Notes: generated by a model from the sequence alone, not told the origin. 64,000 nt of DNA from Kitagawia praeruptora (GCA_037693485.1 CM075344.1:43093501-43157500); one strand, 5' to 3'. Shown: positions 35,087 to 47,240, counted from the stretch's first letter. Numbers and translations: made by a program.

Positions 35087-36380
35087 TGTTGAGTATTGAA
35101 TATGGTAAAAGAATACAGAGGGGGGGGGGGTGAATGGATTCTTGAACTTTTCTTTGATTGAGTCTATGTAGCAGATAAGTGCCTGGTATGTTAGATGTGA
35201 AGGTGCGGATAAATAAACAACACAAGACACAATATCACTTTAATCTAATGTATTATTAGATAAAGGTTGCTACAATCTGTGAATACAAATGGTAGTATTC
35301 TCAGCTTCGTTTTTCTCAGAGAGATATGGCTTACAGTGTATGAAAAACTTGACTCACAAAAGTTACTAAGTTATGAAGTGAGGCTGTGTCCTTATAGAAC
35401 ATGGATACAACCTACTTACTGCAAATAAGGTAGCTAAACAAATTACTTTCTAGTCTGTCTATCCTTTTTGAGTAAGTGTCCAAACGGTTACAGATTTGAC
35501 TTTGCAAAGCCTGTTTAGATCCACTTCTTTAGCTCCTTGTCTCTTCTATATCTCTCCAAGCTTCCTTGTAGGCTTTCCAGAGCACGTTACAGATTGTGGT
35601 CCATAAAGTGCATTGGCTTGTTGCAGGTTTCTGACTTGTACAATTTCTTCAGTATTTTGTCTCCAAGAGTGTATTCGAGAAGTGACTAAGTAAGTGATTC
35701 GAGAACTAGAATTGACTTGATCGATAACTCTGAGTTCTCGAATACTGTTATAATGACATATAGAACCACTTCTCGAATAGCTCTTTTCCATCAGGATTCC
35801 TTGACTTGTCGAATAGAGCATTTGACTTATCGAATCCTTGAGTTGTCGAATAGATTTCTGAGTCCTTGAGATATCGAATGGAACTTTGACTTGTTGACTC
35901 TTTGAGAACTCGAATACCATCTTGACTTGTTGACTTCTTGAGTTCTCGAATAGAGTAGTAGACATATCGAATCCCTGAGATATCGAATGAGATATCAAAC
36001 AGTGTATTCAGAGATATCGAATAGTGTCTTGAGATATCGAATCCCTGACTTCTCGAATGCTGGACTTCTCGAATAGACAAATATACTTCTCGAATTGGTA
36101 CTTAGGCAAATTCTTCATTTCTTCAAATCCCAACTGTGATTATTTGACAGTCTTTAACTCCTTGCTTGAGGCATGAACCTTGGAACTTCTTTCAAGCATT
36201 ATTCTAGACTCTATTTGTACAATTACACAACTAGGATTTGATGCCTTCTATAAGTACAATACAAACAGAAACTCTACAACTAGAGGTTCCCTCAGTTAAG
36301 AGGTCATGTAAGTAATGCAAAGCATTACAAACAATTAGGCTTGTTATTAGATGTGTACAGGCATGCCTCTGTAACTAACA
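35087..36380 (-). repeat. 5' LTR of A2 (1294 bp)
   Basis: It matches 22883-24174 with about ten differences. In element orientation it starts TGTTAGTTAC. The TTCGA array is at about 35673-36100. Confidence 0.95.
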
Positions 36381-36385
36381 ATATC

Positions 36386-38743
36386 TCTTGTGCATCGGTT
36401 TCTTCTGCTCAAGCCTCCTCTTTGGAAGCTCCTGTTACAAATGGTGTTAATCTCGCTACGCTAAAGTCTATGAAAACGAACAAGTCACCAGGGTCGGATG
36501 GCTTCCCTGTTGAATTCTATATTGCCGCATGGGATATTATAGGTGATGTGTTCTGTAAAGCAGTGCAAAGTTTCTTTGCTACTTCAAGTCTACACCACTC
36601 TGTGAACGCAACAACTATTGCTCTGGTCCCTAAGGTATCAACTCCTTCGAATATGACTGACTTTCGACCAATCTCTTTGTGCACTATCCCTTATAAGTGC
36701 ATCTCAAAGATTCTTGCTACTCGTCTAAAAGCTGTGATTCCTACCTTGATTGATGCATCTCAATCTGCCTTTATCCCAGGTAGAAGCATCTCAGATAACA
36801 TTTTAATGGCACAGGAGCTGTTTAGGGGTTACCACCGTGATTCTGGCTCTCCTAAATGTGGCTTGAAACTGGACCTTCGAAAGGCCTTCGATTCGGTGGA
36901 TTGGAACTTCATCATGGGTGCTATGCGTAAGCTTCAATTCCCCTGTAAATTCATCAACTGGGTATATGCTTGTATCTCTACTCCCAATTACTCTGTAAAG
37001 ATAAATGGTTCTCTTTGTGGCTATTTTAAAGGCAAGAAAGGGCTTCGTCAAGGTGACCCTATCTCACCGTATCTTTTATCGATTGCAATGAACGTACTAT
37101 CTTGTATGCTTGCTGCAGTTCCTGCTGGGTTTAAATTTCACTGGAAATGCAAGGACTTGAAGTTAACTCACCTTTTCTATGCGGATGATGTTTTGCTCTT
37201 CTGTAATGGGGATAGTGGATCTATGTCGCACCTCATGCACTGTATCCAAAACTTTGCTGCCTCGACTGGGTTGCATCCTAGTTTTGCTAAAAGCATAGTG
37301 CTTTTTGGCAACTGCAGCAATGAGTTTATTAATTGGTTTGATCAGACATATGGGATAACACATGGTGCTCTTCTAGTTAAGTTCTTAGGGGTTCCTCTAA
37401 TTTCCTCCAGGCTGAGTCACAATGACTGTATTCCTCTGTTAGAAAAGGTGACTGCTCGAATTAATTGTTGGACTTCTCTTCTTCTCTCGTTTGCAGGGAG
37501 GGTGCAACTTATTCATTCTGTCCTATTTGCTATTCAGGCATATTGGACAAGGCATTTTCTTCTTCCTGATTCTGTGCACGGGAAATTGCAATCTATTTTA
37601 ACAAGGTTCTTATGGAAGGCCGATGTGAATTCAAAAGGTGGTGCGAAAGTGAGTTGGGACAGGGTTTGTAAGCCTCGTGGAGAAGGAGGGTTGGGTTTAA
37701 AAAACCTTAAGGATTGGAATCAAGCACAACTCCTGTTTCATTTATGTAGTATTGTTAGAGGGAGTAAGGCCTTATGGCCTAGTTGGATAACAACTTCTGT
37801 GCTGAAAAGGAACCACTTCTGGACTATGAAAATGCCCACTTACTGCTCGTGGATCCTCCGTAATGTTCTTAGGCTGCGTTCTCTGGCTTGTCAATATGTC
37901 ACTTACAAACTTGGAAATGGACTTGGGACATCTGTATGGTTTGATCCGTGGTGGCATTCGCAATGTCTGGCCCTATCTCGTTTTGACTCGATCATAGCTC
38001 AGTCAAATCTTGCTCACACTTCTAATGTCAATGACTTGATATATACAGGTGCGTGGGTCTTGCCTACTCCATCTCACAGAATTCATCATTTGGATCCAGG
38101 CCTCACCTACTGGTTGCAACTTTTTGATTTTCCTGCTTTCGACTTGAATGCTATGGATGATGTTTTATGGCATGGAACCTTCCTTAGAAAATTAAAGACG
38201 GGGGACATTTGGAATTCTATACGTGGTCATGCTCCTAATGTACCTTGGGCTGATTTTGTGTGGCACAAGATTATGATTCGCAGGTATGCCCATCATGAGT
38301 GGCTTCTTTGCCATAACAGGCTGCCAACTATGCACAGACTTGCTTCCTTTGGCTTGGAGGTCTCCGTGTTTTGCCATTTCTGTGCTGGTGGAATCGAAAC
38401 TGCATCTCACCTATTTGTCACTTGCCCTTATAGCAGTTATGTTCTTTCGAAATTAACTGGGTTGTTAAAGGTGGATTGCTATGGTTCTACGTGGGCTGAT
38501 CTGCTTGCTCAATGGGGTCTGATCATGAACTGTTCGTTGAAACATGTTGTTCTTCTAGCTGCCCAGATCTTTTCTTACCATATCTGGAGGGAGAGAAACG
38601 CTAGGCATCATAATAGAGGGAGTTTTGGCCCATGCAAGCTGCTAAAGGGAATTATGCTTGACTTGAAGACTAAATTGAAGAATTCTAGATGGTTTCAACA
38701 GTTCATTCACTTACATATGTATAGATGGATTTTGGTTGATTGA
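36386..38743 (+). pseudogene. LINE (L1-type) ORF2: reverse transcriptase and zinc-binding domain
   Basis: The frame is open from the A2 border to the stop at 38743 and continues 22713-22882 in phase. Visible motifs are KSMKTNKSPGSDGFPVEFY, LVPKV..P..MTDFRPISLC, KLDLRKAFDSVDW, KKGLRQGDPISPYLL and the catalytic FYADDVLLF. The C-terminal zf-RVT domain has CHFCAGGIETASHLFVTC. It would reverse-transcribe the LINE RNA at the target. The N-terminal endonuclease is missing, so this was a 5'-truncated insertion. The remaining ORF was undamaged before A2 landed in it. Confidence 0.9.
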
Positions 38744-38912
38744 TTTTGCTTGGATTGTAGTGCCCTCTTTTTGTACTTTCTATTTTCAATCTTCCTTCTT
38801 TAGGTTAGATTGTAAGTAGATAGGTTGTCTTTGTGCTCCGGCATGATGCAAGGGTTAACCCTTCTGTATTCTTTCTTCTTTTTAATATACATCAGCTTAG
38901 CAAAAAAAAAAA
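38744..38912 (+). other. LINE 3' UTR and poly(A) tail
   Basis: About 157 bp of pyrimidine-rich 3' UTR ends in AGC(A)11 at 38902-38912, the expected tail of a target-primed LINE insertion. No clear TSD was found. Confidence 0.75.
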
Positions 38913-40039
38913 GTATCATCAATAATATGTAATGAGGTTGGAATTTCGATCCCAAACGAGAGCGGCTCAAAACGTGTTTAATGGGAAGACGACTGACTAT
39001 AAAAGATTGTATTAGCTATTAAAATATAGTATTGTTGTTAAAAATTTCATTTTATTTTTAGGGTATTAGCTATTTTTCTTTGACAAAAGGGTATTAGCTA
39101 TTAAAATATCATATTGATGATTTTATAAATTCATTTTATTTTTAGGATTTGATTTTTATGGATAAACATTATCATACAAGTAATATATGTAAAGGTTAGG
39201 TTTTTGGTCTTAACGAGAGAGTGGATCAATAGTAATAATCGTGTTTAATGAGTAAACGGTTCATTAGAGAAGACCGTATAAAAGATGTTTGAATATATAA
39301 GGAATACATAAAATAAAATATTTTATTAGAAATAGAATAAAAGTATGGTGGAGTCGTTTTATACGATTTTTTAAAACTGTATATCCTTTTTTCCAAGAAA
39401 TCCTTTATTTTAACATTTTTATACAAGTTGATTATACTTGCTTAGAAAAATATATCCATAAATTTAATATTATTCTTGTCACGAAAAGTCTTCGTATTTA
39501 ATTTCTTTTTTTGATATGTTAACATAACAGAAAGACATTCCCATGCGGAAGCTGTGAATACAGGAATATCTATAATATACATATAATATAAGATGTATTT
39601 TCATCTTTTAAAACTCCAAAATATTAGAAAGTTTAAAGAATATAAAAATTGGAATTTACTCGCTTTATATAATGAAGTTAAAATTTCGATTTCAAATAAG
39701 AGCGTCTCGAAACGTATTTAACGGGAAGACGGCTCACTAGAAAAGATTGTATAGCTATTAGAATTTGATACTGATGTCATAATTTTTTTTAAGTTTTATG
39801 GTTCGATTTTGTGGAAAAAAATTATTATATAAGTCTTTATAATATATGTTAAAGTTGGGATTTAGGTTTTAACGAGAGAGCGGCTCAATCGAAAGAATCG
39901 TGTTTAACAAGAAATTGATTCATTAGAGAAGATAATTTAATTATTAAAGTTTAATATTAATATTATAATATAACATCAATAAATTGAATTTTTTTTAAAA
40001 TATTGTAACGCCGCCGCGAAGCGCGGATTTATCGACAAG
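38913..40039 (+). mobile_element. Helitron 1, 3' part
   Basis: The sequence matches 41330-42371 of Helitron 2, including the repeated segment CGAAACGTGTTTAACGGGAA. Near the end a GC-rich hairpin, CCGCG-AAG-CGCGG, lies at 40014-40026, 9 bp before a terminal CAAG. A canonical Helitron would end CTAG, so the terminus carries one change. The element has no recognisable Rep/helicase and is non-autonomous. Confidence 0.7.
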
Positions 40040-40491
40040 TATATATATATATAAAGGAGGATACGCGGGAGTTTAGGTGGCGCTCTAAGATCGTCTCAGT
40101 CTATTTTTCTAATTTTCTAGAATTTTAAACACTTAAAAATATAAAAATATCATTTAACATATTAGAAGTAGAATAGGTGTTCGAATTTATAAAGGAGAGG
40201 AGTTAGAATTTATAGGAAGACATATGATTAGAAGTTCTATTGGAAGTAGAATAAGTATTTATAAAGCATATGATTAAAAGTTCTATTGAAAGTAGAATAG
40301 AAATTCGAATTTATAGAGAATAAAAGTTTAAATTTATAGAAAAAAACATATAAATAAAAGTTTCTGTTGGAAGTAGAATAAGTATTTATAAAGCATATGA
40401 TTAAAAGTTCTATTGAAAGTAGAATAGGAGTTCAAATTTATAGGGAATACGAGTTCAAATTTATAGAAAAAATATATCAATCAATCATCAA
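40040..40491 (+). mobile_element. Partial Helitron 5' end, tandem with Helitron 2
   Basis: ATAAAGGAGGATACGCGGGA and the following ~430 bp closely repeat the 5' end of Helitron 2 (40492 onward). It lies directly after the 3' end of Helitron 1, forming a head-to-tail arrangement. The internal unit TTCTATTGGAAGTAGAATAA recurs several times. Confidence 0.65.
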
Positions 40492-42371
40492 TCAATATAT
40501 ATAAAGGAGGATACGCGGGAGCTTAGGTGGCGCTCTAAGATCGTCTCAATCTATTTTTCTAATTTTCTAGAATTTTAGAATTTTAAACACTTATAAATAT
40601 AAAAATATCATTTAAAATATTAGAAGTTGAATAGGTGTTCAAATTTATAGAGGAGGAGAATTCGAATTTATAGGAAGAAATATGATTAGAAGTTCTATTG
40701 GAAGTACAATAAGTATTTATGAAGCATATGATTAAAAGTTCTATTGAAAGTAGAATAGGAGTTCGAATTTATAGAGATAAGAGTTCAAATTTATAGAAAA
40801 AACATATAAATAAAAGTTTCTATTGGAAGTAGAATAAGTATTTATAAAGCATAAGATTAAAAGTTTTTTTGGAAGTAGAATTGGAGTTCGAATTTATAAA
40901 GAATAAGAGTTCGAATTTATAGAAAAACATATAAATAAAAGTTCTATTAGAAGTAGAATAGGTGTTTGAATATATAGAGCATCCATATAACTAAATATTT
41001 TATAGAAAGTACGATCTTCTTAAATTATATATTTTTTATATAAGTTAATTATACTTCTATTAGGAAAATTTATTCATAAATCCAATACTATTATCATAAA
41101 AAAAGTCATCGTATTTAAAAGAAAAGAATTGATGTGTTAACATTATAAAAGAACATTCTCATGCAGAAATCCTAAATAAAATTAGGAGTACATATAATAT
41201 AAAAAAAATAAGATGTGTTTTCATTTTCTAAAACTCAATAAATTTTAGAAAGTCTAGATAAAGTATTAATTGGAATTCACTCTATTTTTTAGGTTTTAAT
41301 TTTAAGGAAAAAAGTTGTTGTGTAAGATAAGTATCATTAATAATATGTAATGAAATTTGGAATTTCGACCCAAACGAGAGCGGCTCGAAACGTGTTTAAC
41401 GGGAATACGGCTCACTATAAAAGATTGTATTAGCTATTAAAATATCAATTTGATGTTATAAATTTTATTTTATTTTTAGGATTTGATTTTTATGGATAAA
41501 CATTATCGTACAAGTGATATATGTAAAAATTAGGTTTTTGGGTTTAACGAGGGAGCGGATAAATAGTAATAACCGTGTTTAACGAGAAAGCGATTCATTA
41601 AAGAAGACCGTATAAAGATGTTTGAATATATAAGGAATACGTAAAATAAAATGTTTTATTCAAAGTATAATACAAGGACGGTGGAGACGTCTTACACGAT
41701 TTTTAAAACTATATATCTTTTTTCCTAAAAATCCTTTATTTTATCTTTTTTATACAAGTTAATTTTACTTGCATTAGAAAAATATATTCATAAATTTAAT
41801 ATTATTCCCCTAACGAAAAGTCTTCGAATTTAAATTTTTTTATATGTTAACATAACAGAAAGTCATTCACATGCGGAAGTTGTAAATAAGTACATGAATA
41901 TCTATAATATACAGAAAATATAAGATGTATTTTCATTTTTAAAACTCTATAAATATTAGAAAGTTTAAAGAATAAAAAAATTGGAATTTAATTTCTTTAT
42001 TTAATTAGTTAGAATTTCGGTTCCAAATAATAGTGACTCGAAACGTATTTAACGGGAAGACGGCTCACTAGAAAAGATTGTATTAGCTATTAGAATTTGA
42101 TATCGATGTCAGATATCATAATTTTTTTTATTGTTCGCTTTTATGGATAAAAAATATTATATAAGTCTTTATAATATATGTTAAAGTTAAGATTTCGATT
42201 TCAACGAGAGAGCGGCTCAATCGAAAGAATCGTGTTTAACAGTAAATCGATTCATTAGAAAAGGATATTTAATTATTAAAATTTAATATTAATATTATAA
42301 TATAAAGTAAATGTATTAATTTTTTAAAAAAATATTATAACGCCTCCGCGAAGCGCGGCTTTATCGACTAG
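40492..42371 (+). mobile_element. Helitron 2, non-autonomous (1.88 kb)
   Basis: It starts A|TC AATATATATAAAGGAGG and ends CGACTAG|T. The terminal hairpin CCGCG-AAG-CGCGG is at 42346-42358, 9 bp before CTAG. TC...CTRR ends, a 3' hairpin and insertion between A and T are the Helitron hallmarks. Two internal ~650-bp subrepeats (about 41340-41990 and 41990-42371) share the CGAAACGT-GTTTAACGGGAA motif. No Rep/helicase coding is present. Confidence 0.75.
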
Positions 42372-42535
42372 TATATTTTATAGAATAGAATAATTCCGTA
42401 CTTTACACATATATAGAAGCTAATTAAAATTTTAAAATAGAAACATGTCGCACCAAACTTAAGGACTTGTTTGGTAGATCGAAAATTAGCCAGCTTATTG
42501 CGCATAAGAACTTATGAGGATGGTTTGCGTACTTA

Positions 42536-43606
42536 GAGCATCTCCAAGTAGGGCTGCACAAAGGTCCAAAACCGGACCGGATTTTATTGAATTTATGGAC
42601 CGGGGACCGGACCGGTCATAACCGGTCTTTGGGACCGGACCGGACCGGACCGGAAAAACCCAGACCGGACCGGAACCGGACCGGTTTGGACCGGTTAGTT
42701 AATATTTTATAAAAAATTAATTTTTATAATTTAATTTTCATTCTTTGTTGATTTATAAATTACTTGGTAAGTTAATTTAAATTTAAAAATAAGTAAATGT
42801 CATATTATTTGTAAAGTAACATTAATTTGTAAACGTAATTATAAATTATATATGGTATGAAATATGAAATTTAATCATTTATATTATAGTGCTTATATAT
42901 ACTATTTCATAATTTTATTATTTACCAATTTGGATCACTAAAATATGTTATGTGTGAATATTTAATCATTAAACTATATAATTTAAAAGATAAAATAGTG
43001 TAAAATTAACTATAAACATAAAATCCGGTCCGATCCGGTCCGGACCGGGTGTTTTCAGGATTTGGACCGGACCGGACCGAAGACCGGATTTTTTTGATTT
43101 TACGGACCGGGGACCGGACCGGTTATATTCGGTCCGGTCCGGTTCTTGGACCGGTAGACCCGGTCCGGTCTAATTTACCGGTCCAGACCGGAAAGTTGTG
43201 CAGCCCTATCTCCAAGGAGACCTCCTTTCCTCAACCCTTAAAATAAGGATTTTAAAAGGTATAGGGAATTAAAATGAAGTTTAACTCCAATGATAACCCT
43301 TATATCCACCCCTATATTTACAAAATATTTTTAGTTTAGTTTTTTGAAATTTTAAAGTTTGAAATTTAAAAATATCAATTAGAAAAATAGCACATTGGGC
43401 CTCCATGAACAAAAAATTGTAGAGGAGTGACCTGACCAATATAGGGGTGTGCAATCACGTTCCTCATATGCAGGGTCCTACTTTTTCTCTCCTAAAAAGT
43501 ATTGGGAAGGGACCCAACCATTGGAGCTTGTTTTTTTGGGGAAAAACCCTAAAAGTGTCCAGTTATCTCATATATAGGTAAGGGTTATGGGCCCTTGGAG
43601 ATGCTC
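42536..43606. mobile_element. Tourist-like (PIF/Harbinger) MITE interrupted by a hAT MITE
   Basis: The ends are GAGCATCTCCAAG and CTTGGAGATGCTC in inverse orientation, with TSD TTA at 42533-42535 and 43607-43609. Without the nested hAT element it is ~400 bp. A TTA/TAA target and such ends indicate a PIF/Harbinger-type MITE. Confidence 0.7.
42549..43208. mobile_element. hAT MITE rich in CCGGACCGG motifs
   Basis: Terminal inverted repeats TAGGGCTGCACA / TGTGCAGCCCTA and the perfect 8-bp TSD TCTCCAAG (42541-42548, 43209-43216) identify a hAT element. Two subterminal blocks (42560-42700 and 43025-43195) hold dozens of CCGGTCC/GGACCGG motifs, giving a strong foldback. No transposase is encoded; the open frame across the right block is an artefact of the repeats. 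Confidence 0.9.
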
Positions 43607-43609
43607 TTA

Positions 43610-44017
43610 GGAGTTATTTGGGGAAACTTATTTTTCATAATAAGTTTAAGACAAAGTTAAATATTCATAATTTTTTCTGAAAAAATTAACTTTTTTTTTT
43701 TTGTAATTTATAGAATCTCAAACATACATTAAATACTTGTATAAAAAAGTACCAAAATATGAAATTTTTACCCGAAAATAAGTCCATAAGAACTTATTTT
43801 AAGTTCGTGTCAGGTACCCTACGCTTATCACATATATGACACTTATGCTTTTAAGGTATAAATTACTCATTTTAAAATATCTCAAACATACCCTAAATTT
43901 GCATAGATTGTAGCATAATCCATAAAATAACTAGAATTATACTAAATAAGATTAACTTATCAAAGATTAATTTTCAGACGTGTAGAGAATATCGAAAAAA
44001 TGATAAATTATGAAAAC
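43610..44017. other. Intergenic sequence
   Basis: AT-rich sequence with no coding potential or clear element ends. Confidence 0.5.
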
Positions 44018-44019
44018 TA

Positions 44020-44191
44020 CAGTAGAACTTTGATAAATTAATATTCGATAAACGAATAATCTCATCAAATAAATATTTTTTTTCCGGTTCCAATATAATA
44101 AAGACAGTATATTTACTTCGATAAATGAATAATTTTGATTAATGAATAAAATTTTCCAATTTTGAACGTAATCATTTATCGAGATTTACTG
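44020..44191. mobile_element. Emigrant-like (Tc1/mariner, pogo type) MITE
   Basis: It starts CAGTAGAACTTTGATAAATT and ends TTTATCGAGATTTACTG, with TSD TA on both sides (44018-44019, 44192-44193). The terminus resembles the Emigrant family CAGTAAAACCTCTATAAATT. Confidence 0.7.
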
Positions 44192-44410
44192 TATAGGTTA
44201 AATAACTTACATTAATTCCTTTCGGGAATGAAAAAAAAACAAGTTAAATTTCAGGAAAAAGAAAACAACTTACTTATATTAAATGCCTCAATGGTGGCGG
44301 GCCGGGCCGCTAGAAATAGTTGGTTGGGTAGCCGGATAGAAAATCACCGACAAAGACAAATTCATGATCATGATTGGATCACCATAACTTGTGAATTTTA
44401 ATAGAAATCC

Positions 44411-44459
44411 CAAGTATCAATCCCAACTCCCAAGTATCAATCCCAACTCCCAAGTATCA
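44411..44459. repeat. 20-bp tandem repeat
   Basis: The unit CAAGTATCAATCCCAACTCC is repeated about 2.5 times. Confidence 0.85.
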
Positions 44460-44581
44460 TAATGTACAAAGAGTAATCTTTGACTCTAGAGATATCAAAT
44501 TAGATTATCAAAATTATTACAAAATAATGCGACGTTACTTCGGGTCTAATGTTATCTTCGGTCCTTTCAAACAATATAGAA

Positions 44582-44819
44582 ACAAGTTATTTTACATTAG
44601 AAGATTAAATCTGCATAATATATAGAGAAATGATCATTTTAATTACAATTTGAAAGTAAAATGTTTAAAATATCATAATTCATAAAAATGTCCCACTATT
44701 ACAAGTTATTTTACATTAGAAGATTAAATCTGCATAATATATAGAGAAATGATCATTTTAATTACAATTTGAAAGTAAAATGTTTAAAATATCATAATTC
44801 ATAAAAATGTCCCACTATT
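44582..44819. repeat. 119-bp direct tandem duplication
   Basis: 44582-44700 and 44701-44819 appear identical or nearly so, both starting ACAAGTTATTTTACATTAGA. The high identity points to a recent duplication. Confidence 0.9.
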
Positions 44820-45809
44820 ACATATATTTATAATATTTTTTTTTAAATCCTTGTTTTCAATTGGGTCGGTAATATTGGTGTCTTGAAAACAAACCAAATC
44901 CTTACTAAAACTAACTACCGGAAAATGGAATGGTTTGATCGGAATGTATCATTTGAAATTTCTCCCTAATGAGTTAATTATTTTGTGTTCTTAGATGATT
45001 TATGATTTTGTTGTTCATTATTCAATTGACTTGTGTCTTTGTTTAAGTATATAATCTGAATATATACGTTACAATTGTTAATTAGTGATAATGATAATCT
45101 TCGCTCCCCAAGTGTTCGATAAAATGTCCAATATTTTATTATTTTGCTATCTTGTTCTCTCACCAAGTGTGTCTCTCTGTCTTGTCGTACGATCCAATCA
45201 AAACCCTCGTTCCAATTTTTTTATATACTTGGATGGGTTTTTAAAAGTCATACATGGTAACTAAAAACTAATTACAATTAAATAAATAAATATATTTTTA
45301 TCCAGCTCAAGACCCCTGAATGTGATGCTCAGGCCCCCTCCCTCAAGGGCTCAGGGCCCATGACTCCAAAAACTAAAAATTCTGATCTGTTCAGGCCCCT
45401 GAGCCTAAGCTCAGGTCCTGACGCTCCAAATACTAAAAATTTTAGTGTGTTCCAGGCCCTTGAGCCAAGGCTCAGGACCTATTTTCTTTGTAGTTTGCCT
45501 CCTTTCAGCATGCCTTCTTGTCTCCAACACCTTGTTCCTTTGAAATCTTCTACAAACATAGAAAATACTCACTTAGCATCCATATAAGTTATATAACAAT
45601 TAATATTATTTATATAGGACCAAACCCATAAAACAAGGCTAATGAGGATTAATGAAGAAAAATATCTACATTATAACCATACATCAGCATTATAAGAATA
45701 TGAGACCAGTTTTGAGAGGGGGTGGACACGTAGGCATGTGGAATGGACAAAGAACAACATGTCCACGTTCTGCAAACTCAGCACAAACAAACTGATGTCA
45801 TTAACACTT
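44820..45809. other. Intergenic sequence
   Basis: No gene was recognised. Short GC-rich repeats around GGGCTCAGG/CTCAGGCCCC occur at about 45305-45480; an open frame there (45360-45587) has no family features. Confidence 0.45.
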
Positions 45810-45817
45810 ATTAAAGT

Positions 45818-46434
45818 TAGGGCTGTAAATGAGTCGAACCGAGCCGAACTCTTAACTGTTCGTGTATCAGCTCTTTATAAATACATCAAACTCGAACTCG
45901 AGCTCGAACTTTGATCGAACCATTATTTTTGTGTGTGTATCGACTCGTTAAGAAAAATTTTATTCACGAACATGTTCGCGAACAGTTCACGAACATTTTT
46001 TAACAAGCTACTATTCACGAATATCTCATGAATTGTGTTCATGATTTCGTATTCATGAACACCTCAACCTTTTTTTTTCTAGAAAATTTTTAATGCAATT
46101 AAAATAAAAATAAAATTGGGGATAAAACATTGAAAACTTGAGAAATGCTTCAAATTTAGACTTATCAATGAATCAAATTTGGATCAAGTTTAGTTAATAC
46201 ATAACGAACTAATGTTATAATTTATAATGTAACTTATGTATAATTTTCTTTTTTACCAAGTAACATATGTATAATTTAATTATTATTAATAAAAAAATTA
46301 TAAATTTAAACAAAGAACATATAAAGAATAGACAAAATAAACTAACATATTATTTCGTAACACTTACTAATACAATTATTTACAAATAATCGTGAATTCA
46401 AGAACTCCCGTTAAATGTTAATGAAATATGTTCA

Positions 46435-46468
<34 letters not shown>

Positions 46469-46721
46469 GTTTGTGCACAAATTATTCATGAACCATATTT
46501 ACGAACAAGGTTCACGAACTTTCTCATGAACTATATAATCAAACTTATTCGCGAACTTTCGAGCCGAACTATGTCGTGTTCGGGTTCAGCTCATTTACTA
46601 GACGAACCTCAAAATCGTGATCATGTTCGACTCGTTTACAAAACGAACCGAACTTGAATCGAACTTTTTTCAAACCGGACACCGAACTATTCATGAGCGT
46701 ATCGACTCATTTACAACCCTA
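45818..46721. mobile_element. hAT MITE with GAAC/GTTCG foldback repeats
   Basis: Ends are TAGGGCTGTAAATGAGTCGA and, inverted, TCGACTCATTTACAACCCTA. Flanking 8-bp sequences ATTAAAGT (45810-45817) and ATTACAGT (46722-46729) match at 7 of 8. Both subterminal regions are rich in CGAAC/GTTCG motifs. A TA microsatellite lies at about 46438-46465. Confidence 0.8.
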
Positions 46722-46914
46722 ATTACAGTTGTTTTAAATATAGAAATGACAGGTAAATAAAGTAATTATAGAGTTGCTTTAATATATTCTCTTGGGGTGA
46801 CCACAAATTGTTTGTTGAAATAAGACTTGCATTCATATTGATAAATAACTGAGTTTAAATACAAATGGGGATTAATAACTGCTCCTCATTCTTAGAATCA
46901 AGTTACTAAAAAAC

Positions 46915-47240
46915 ATGACACTACATTGCTAAAAGCCATGAGAACATCATCATAAAAGATGTCTTTGGAGCATTTTCTGTGTAGGACATAAACGGGGACT
47001 GATCCCATACTATTTTTATTTCAGGGCACTTGAAGAGTGTATGAAAAATAGATTCACTTTGATCCCCACATAATTTGCACATACTATGATCTGCACAATG
47101 CCTCTCAAAGAGTTTATCCTTAGTTCCCAGTGTATCGGTACATGTTCTCCATAAAAAGTGCACAAATTTGGAGGACCACCTATATTCCAAACAGCTCTCC
47201 AGATCTTTGCACTCTCCTCTCCAAATCTTAACACCTAATT
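46915..47240 (-). pseudogene. LINE zinc-binding (zf-RVT) remnant
   Basis: A minus-strand fragment in two frames reads FVHFLWRTCTDTLGTKDKLF and CKLCGDQSESIFHTLFKCPE. The WRxxxxxLxTKxxLxxR...CxxCxxxxESxxHxxxxCP pattern is the reverse-transcriptase zinc-binding domain found at the C-terminus of plant LINE ORF2. It is only ~100 codons and frameshifted, so it is a relic. It is not part of the LINE at 36386. Confidence 0.7.

Larger units (their letters stand above)
22883..36380 (-). mobile_element. Copia family A, copy A2 (complete ends, rearranged interior)
   Basis: This minus-strand LTR retrotransposon of 13.5 kb has LTRs of ~1.29 kb at both ends. A perfect 5-bp TSD, ATATC, lies at 22878-22882 and 36381-36385. 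The LTRs differ at about ten positions by eye, so the insertion is young. Order in element direction: 5' LTR, PBS, gag, protease, start of the pre-integrase segment, a reversed aORF segment, RT C-terminus with RNase H, spacer, aORF of ~1580 codons, PPT, 3' LTR. Integrase and most of RT are missing. It inserted into a LINE. Confidence 0.95.

Noticed and set aside
22700..38920. Target-site duplication for the LINE
   Set aside because: Flanks next to the 5' truncation and the poly(A) tail show no convincing direct repeat; about 30 bp of Helitron sequence seems lost at the insertion.
45360..45587. 75-residue open frame
   Set aside because: It arises from short GC-rich repeats of CTCAGG and lacks conservation features or gene signals.
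46438..46465. TA run as a promoter
   Set aside because: It is a TA microsatellite inside a hAT MITE with no gene downstream.
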